Source: JANWLD01 sp036276695 (GTDB taxonomy: Bacteria > Patescibacteriota > Saccharimonadia > Saccharimonadales > 2-12-FULL-41-12). Taken from it: DNA of 15,531 nucleotides. The stretch covers positions 1 to 15,531 of the forward strand of contig DASUOI010000002.1 of assembly GCA_036276695.1 (NCBI GenBank), in the 5' to 3' direction. Position 1 is the first letter of the stretch. Each line of letters opens with the position of its first letter. Shown here piece by piece: positions 12,549 to 15,531 of this stretch. Under the pieces are notes generated by a model that was given only the letters and a program-made list of their open reading frames with translations, was not told the origin of the DNA and searched no databases. The position numbers were made by a program, and so were the translations under genes.

Positions 12549-14117
12549 TTAAGAAGAAGGGGTTATGGGGGGCGGCGCTGGGGGCGGAGGGTTGGAAGAG
12601 CCTGATGACGTATCATTGTTATGACTTATATCGTCTCCAAGCTGTGTCGTACCCATATCCCGTCTGGATTCAGGCCTGCCATCGTCTTCAGCAGCAGCTT
12701 CTGCTGCTTTTCTCGCCTCTTCTACCGATGGTATTTCCGGTGATTTATCAGCCTCAGTAGAAGACCCATGTTGTTCTTCTTGGCCTAAATGGGGGCTTGA
12801 TACCGACTCTTCTATTTCTCTAAGTGTTTGATCAACTTTCTGTTGAAGAGAACTGGCCGTAGCGGCAGCTTCTTTTCTAATCTCTTCATTAGTTTTGTCC
12901 GCACCCAGTAAAGTAGAGTCTGGAACGCTTGAAAGGGGGTCGGTAGATCCTGTGTACTGTTTTTCCTCCGGTACCGTATTAGCGGTCAGCTGTCCGGTAA
13001 AATGAGGCGGATCTTTAACCAAACGTCCTGTTATCTTTTCTTCAGGAGGAGGCGGGCTTTCTTGATCCGGCTCCGGAGGCCTGTCGTCCTCAGATGCAGA
13101 GTCAGGCTTATGCGGATCCTCTGATAAGTTCAGATTTTCAAGATACTCGTCGGACGGCTTGCTTGTAGGTGCTTCTTCTTGTTCTTGCTCCTCGCCTTCT
13201 GTCTCTTGACTGTCGGGAGTTTCAGGAGCCATTTCTTCTTGTTCAACTTCGGTATGATCAATGTCAAGAACACCACTGTTATCATTGCTCGCGCCTTCAT
13301 CTAATGCTGCCTCGCCGCCGGGTACTGGCGGCAGATCTTGGGATTTCAACGCAGAATCAAGCTCATTGCTGACCAGTTGGGTGCTAGCGCCAGCTGACAT
13401 CAAAGCCCCCGCTATAGACATAGTATGCGGAGTTGCTTTTTCGTTACTGTATCTGTCTGTTTCAGCAACTATCCCGGTTAAAAGAGCAGTCGAGTTTTGC
13501 TTATCAAGAATATCGCCGGACAAGCTTTGTACTATATCCGTAACCATTTCACAAAGACTGCTGGCTTCTTGGTCCGACCAGTTGATAGAGCCTATCCGGC
13601 TGGTGTTTTGGGTGTTTATTGATATGACGTTCGCATCATGAAGGATCCGTCCATGAGACAAAATCGCCTCGTCCAGTTGTTTTTTCTCCTCAACACCTAA
13701 GGCAACCACTACGTCAACATTGAAATCGCCCTGGGAAAAGCCTAGGTCTTGTTCACTTATACTCGTTTTATACGGCGTTATGAATATCTTTACTACGTCA
13801 TCTTCAACTTTATACCGCAGTTTGTCCGCTTTTGATTTATCCAGCGCTATAATAAAGTCTCTTAAGCTGTCGGTGTTTTTTTCTAAAGTTTCTTCCGGTT
13901 TTAAAAATTCCAGCGTAGAAGGTACTTCGCCGCTAAAGACTGCCGTGGCGTGTTTCCCGAGCTTATTTAAAACTAAGGTAAGACCTATACAAGAGGCCAG
14001 TTGGTCTACCGTAGGGTTATTATTAATAGTTACAAGCAGGTTATTAGCGTCCCTTATGGGAGAAACGACTGCTTGCAGATCAGCTTGTGGTTTTTTGTCC
14101 GGTTGTTTGGTTGCCAT
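12549..14117 (-). CDS. DHH-family (NrnA-like) pseudoenzyme with long disordered tail
   Basis: The first 260 residues follow the plan of NrnA-type DHH phosphoesterases, which degrade nanoRNA, pAp or cyclic dinucleotides. The metal-binding motifs have decayed. Motif I, normally HNPDGDAxGS, reads NNPTVDQLAS (33-42). The Asp of motif II is absent in VVVALGVEE (136-144). The DHH motif reads NTQ (168-170, in ISINTQNTSRIG). GIxxDTGxF reads GIVAETDRYS (215-224). One Asp (D38) survives. Residues from about 265 to 522 form a low-complexity tail: strongly acidic at 285-360, then mixed with a short coiled-coil-like stretch (about 408-437), ending Pro-rich (PPPPAPPP). There is no DHHA1-type GGGH motif. 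The gene precedes truB, where many bacteria keep nrnA. A promoter is present; no clear ribosome-binding site is. Confidence 0.75.
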   Translation of the reverse strand: MATKQPDKKPQADLQAVVSPIRDANNLLVTINNNPTVDQLASCIGLTLVLNKLGKHATAVFSGEVPSTLEFLKPEETLEKNTDSLRDFIIALDKSKADKLRYKVEDDVVKIFITPYKTSISEQDLGFSQGDFNVDVVVALGVEEKKQLDEAILSHGRILHDANVISINTQNTSRIGSINWSDQEASSLCEMVTDIVQSLSGDILDKQNSTALLTGIVAETDRYSNEKATPHTMSIAGALMSAGASTQLVSNELDSALKSQDLPPVPGGEAALDEGASNDNSGVLDIDHTEVEQEEMAPETPDSQETEGEEQEQEEAPTSKPSDEYLENLNLSEDPHKPDSASEDDRPPEPDQESPPPPEEKITGRLVKDPPHFTGQLTANTVPEEKQYTGSTDPLSSVPDSTLLGADKTNEEIRKEAAATASSLQQKVDQTLREIEESVSSPHLGQEEQHGSSTEADKSPEIPSVEEARKAAEAAAEDDGRPESRRDMGTTQLGDDISHNNDTSSGSSNPPPPAPPPITPSS

Positions 14118-14151
14118 TTTGTATTTTTATTTTAACTTACGTGTGGGTTGG

Positions 14152-14180
14152 ATTATACCACTGTTGCGGCTAAATGTCTA
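14152..14180 (-). promoter_or_regulatory. Promoter of the DHH-like gene
   Basis: On the minus strand TAGACA (14175-14180, five of six) and TATAAT (14152-14157, perfect) are 17 bp apart. The start would be near 14145, leaving a leader of about 27 bases without an obvious Shine-Dalgarno sequence. Its -35 box overlaps the -35 box of the rpsT promoter on the other strand. Confidence 0.72.
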
Positions 14181-14207
14181 GATAAAAATAGTCTTTTTTG
14201 CTATAGT
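14179..14207 (+). promoter_or_regulatory. Promoter of rpsT
   Basis: TAGATA (14179-14184) and TATAGT (14202-14207, five of six) are 17 bp apart on the plus strand. Transcription would start near 14214 and give a leader of about 45 bases before the S20 start codon. The -35 box shares bases 14179-14180 with the divergent promoter. Confidence 0.6.
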
Positions 14208-14258
14208 ATCAACCTAAAGTAAAAAGTTAAGTTAATTTTTAAGAGGAATATTCTTCAA

Positions 14259-14624
14259 ATGCCAATAATTAAATCTGCCCGCAAACGAGCAAGAACAGCT
14301 AAAAGAGCCACGGTTCGCAACCTTAAGACAAGACGTAGTTTTAAGTCAGCGATAAAAACAGTCCAGTCTAAGCTAAAATCTGGCAGTAAAAGCATATCTA
14401 AAGAGCTATCTGAAGCTCAAAGTTCATTGGACCAGGCAGTTAAAAAGGGTGTCCTCCACAAGAATAAAGCCGCTCGTAAGAAAGCTCAATTAGCTGCTGC
14501 TGCAAAAAAAGCCGGAGTGAAAGTATCCGCAGCTTCAAAAAGCCAGGCAAAAGCCAAACCCGCTAAGAAGAAGCCGGCAGCCAAAAAGAAAAGTCCGGCT
14601 AAAAAACCTAAAGCTAAGAAATAG
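14259..14624 (+). CDS. rpsT: Small ribosomal subunit protein bS20 with basic tail
   Basis: S20 is a helical 30S protein binding the body of 16S rRNA. Residues 1-85 are a normal S20: MPIIKSARKRARTAKRATVRN at the start, SFKSAIKTV in the middle and KGVLHKNKAARKKAQLA (63-79) near its end. The remaining 36 residues are a Lys/Ala/Pro tail (KPAKKKPAAKKKSPAKKP) like histone H1 tails, which standard S20 lacks. AGAGG (14242-14246) lies about twelve bases before the ATG and can pair with TCTTC just after it, a weak hairpin that might hide the site. It is the only plus-strand gene. Its last 11 bases overlap the end of holA, and a convergent holA-rpsT pair is common in bacteria. Confidence 0.95.
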   Translation: MPIIKSARKRARTAKRATVRNLKTRRSFKSAIKTVQSKLKSGSKSISKELSEAQSSLDQAVKKGVLHKNKAARKKAQLAAAAKKAGVKVSAASKSQAKAKPAKKKPAAKKKSPAKKPKAKK

Positions 14625-15531
14625 TTACAAGTAAATTTTTAAGCAGTTCATCCGGGTTAGTTGACCTGGTTTTCATCTGCCTGTCGACATCCACCAGCCT
14701 ATCCAGCAAATTATTTACGCCAGATCGTCCGATTTTTTTGTAAATCCTGCTTGCTTTACTGATAGAGAAAGGTTTTATACCCGTAGCAGAAGACAGCTCA
14801 CTAGGAGATAAATTTCCGCCAGCCGCGACAGCAGCTATTATATTTGCCTGCCATATTACCATGCCAAAAATGCTCTGGGGCTGGGAGCCTTGGGCTTTTT
14901 GATCTTCATATATACTCAATGTTGCTTCGGTATCCCCGGAAAACGCCGTGTCTATCAAATTAAAAATTGAGCTTTGGGGGCTTTGCATGGTCAGTGCTTC
15001 AATACTGCTTTTCGTTATGTTTTTGTCGTAGTTAATGAGTTTATTAAACTCGTTCTCGAGTTGTTGTTGGTTCAAGCCTATGCGACTAACCAGGTATCTT
15101 GCGTCCTGGGCAGAAAGAGCTGCACCTTTATTTTTCGCCTCACCTAAAAGCCAATTTACTGATTGTTCCTCATCTGGTTCATCGCAAGATGTAAAATCAG
15201 AGTTTTTTTTCAAAAATTTATAATAAACGCTTCTTTTGTCTATATCTTTTTCTACGATAATAAGGTCGCTAGCAAATTCTTCCATAGAGAATATTTGCTC
15301 TATCTGCTCGCTTAATTTCTTATTGAGCGAAATATTCTTCGCAATAACCAACTTTTTCGTAGAAAATAACGGTAGTGATTGGAGCGCATTAAGCAAAGTT
15401 TCCATTTCTATTTCTTCACAGTCAACTTCCTCTACGGACATATCTCCATTATTGGAAATAAAATCATTTTTTATCCCGTCTACGTAATTTTTTATAAGAT
15501 AAAAATTACTGCCCGCAAACACACTAATCAT
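14614..15531 (-). CDS. holA: DNA polymerase III delta subunit
   Basis: The delta subunit opens the sliding clamp within the clamp-loader complex. The 305-residue sequence fits the family: an opening strand MISVFAGSNFYLIKNYV, then SLPLFSTKKLVIAKN (52-66, family SLPLFxxxRLVVV). The IDKRSVYYKFLKK segment (97-109) is followed by an all-helical collar domain from about 200 (AQGSQPQSIFGMVIWQANII), ending in DRQMKTRSTNPDELLKNLL. Delta has no Walker A, and none is seen. The ATG is exactly at the window edge; the position within the family suggests it is the true start, but an upstream start outside the window cannot be excluded. Its stop lies inside the 3' end of rpsT. Confidence 0.9.
   Translation of the reverse strand: MISVFAGSNFYLIKNYVDGIKNDFISNNGDMSVEEVDCEEIEMETLLNALQSLPLFSTKKLVIAKNISLNKKLSEQIEQIFSMEEFASDLIIVEKDIDKRSVYYKFLKKNSDFTSCDEPDEEQSVNWLLGEAKNKGAALSAQDARYLVSRIGLNQQQLENEFNKLINYDKNITKSSIEALTMQSPQSSIFNLIDTAFSGDTEATLSIYEDQKAQGSQPQSIFGMVIWQANIIAAVAAGGNLSPSELSSATGIKPFSISKASRIYKKIGRSGVNNLLDRLVDVDRQMKTRSTNPDELLKNLLVTIS

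Noticed and set aside
13169..13641. Plus-strand frames opposite the DHH-like gene
   Set aside because: They follow from the biased composition of the acidic tail and degenerate domain; no ribosome-binding site or family pattern.
14622..14640. Intrinsic terminator after rpsT (TTAC-AA-GTAA then ATTTTT)
   Set aside because: The stem has four AT-rich pairs with a two-base loop, which is not a believable terminator.
1..15531. CRISPR array, insertion sequence, phage or defence island
   Set aside because: No regularly spaced repeats, no transposase or integrase, and no defence genes were found; gene content is conserved housekeeping.

Overview
This window looks like the chromosome of a small-genome bacterium of the Candidate Phyla Radiation (Patescibacteria), most likely Candidatus Saccharibacteria (TM7). 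The grounds are inference from protein style: short core enzymes, divergent housekeeping genes, pseudoenzyme-like paralogues and very compact spacing. TGA is used as a normal stop (tlyA, rnj), so the recoded code 25 of Gracilibacteria/Absconditabacteria does not apply. No tRNA, rRNA, CRISPR array, insertion sequence or phage gene was seen.

Layout: sixteen protein genes are supported, all on the minus strand except rpsT. Reading in the minus direction from the right edge: holA (DNA polymerase III delta) converges on rpsT (plus strand, S20), and the two overlap at their 3' ends. From a divergent promoter pair at about 14152-14207 a minus-strand series begins: a degenerate DHH-family protein with a long disordered tail, truB, a small glycine-rich hypothetical protein, rpsO, pnp, a two-helix membrane protein, a family 4-type uracil-DNA glycosylase and RNase J. 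This matches the widespread bacterial nrnA-truB-ribF-rpsO-pnp order, but ribF is missing and the nrnA-like protein has lost its catalytic motifs. Next, from its own promoter, comes ftsK. Then a promoter and leader precede rpsF-ssb-rpsR-efp-tlyA, and a degenerate phosphoribosyltransferase-like gene follows. The leftmost 236 bases are non-coding as far as can be seen and carry three copies of a DnaA-box-like 10-mer plus a long palindrome.

Together the genes serve translation (S6, S18, S15, S20, EF-P, TruB, TlyA), RNA decay (PNPase and RNase J, separated only by a small membrane protein gene and the glycosylase gene), DNA replication and repair (SSB, HolA, UDG) and chromosome segregation (FtsK).

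The content is mainly housekeeping. The points most worth a second look are: the DHH pseudoenzyme at the nrnA locus; the UDG that keeps only one cysteine and so cannot hold the family's four-cysteine iron-sulfur cluster; a 30-bp exact duplication of the tlyA C-terminal codons (including its predicted catalytic Glu) around a hairpin; a consensus promoter placed so that the glycine-rich gene would be leaderless; EF-P with Arg at the modified-residue position; and clear promoter and leader elements in front of ftsK and rpsF.
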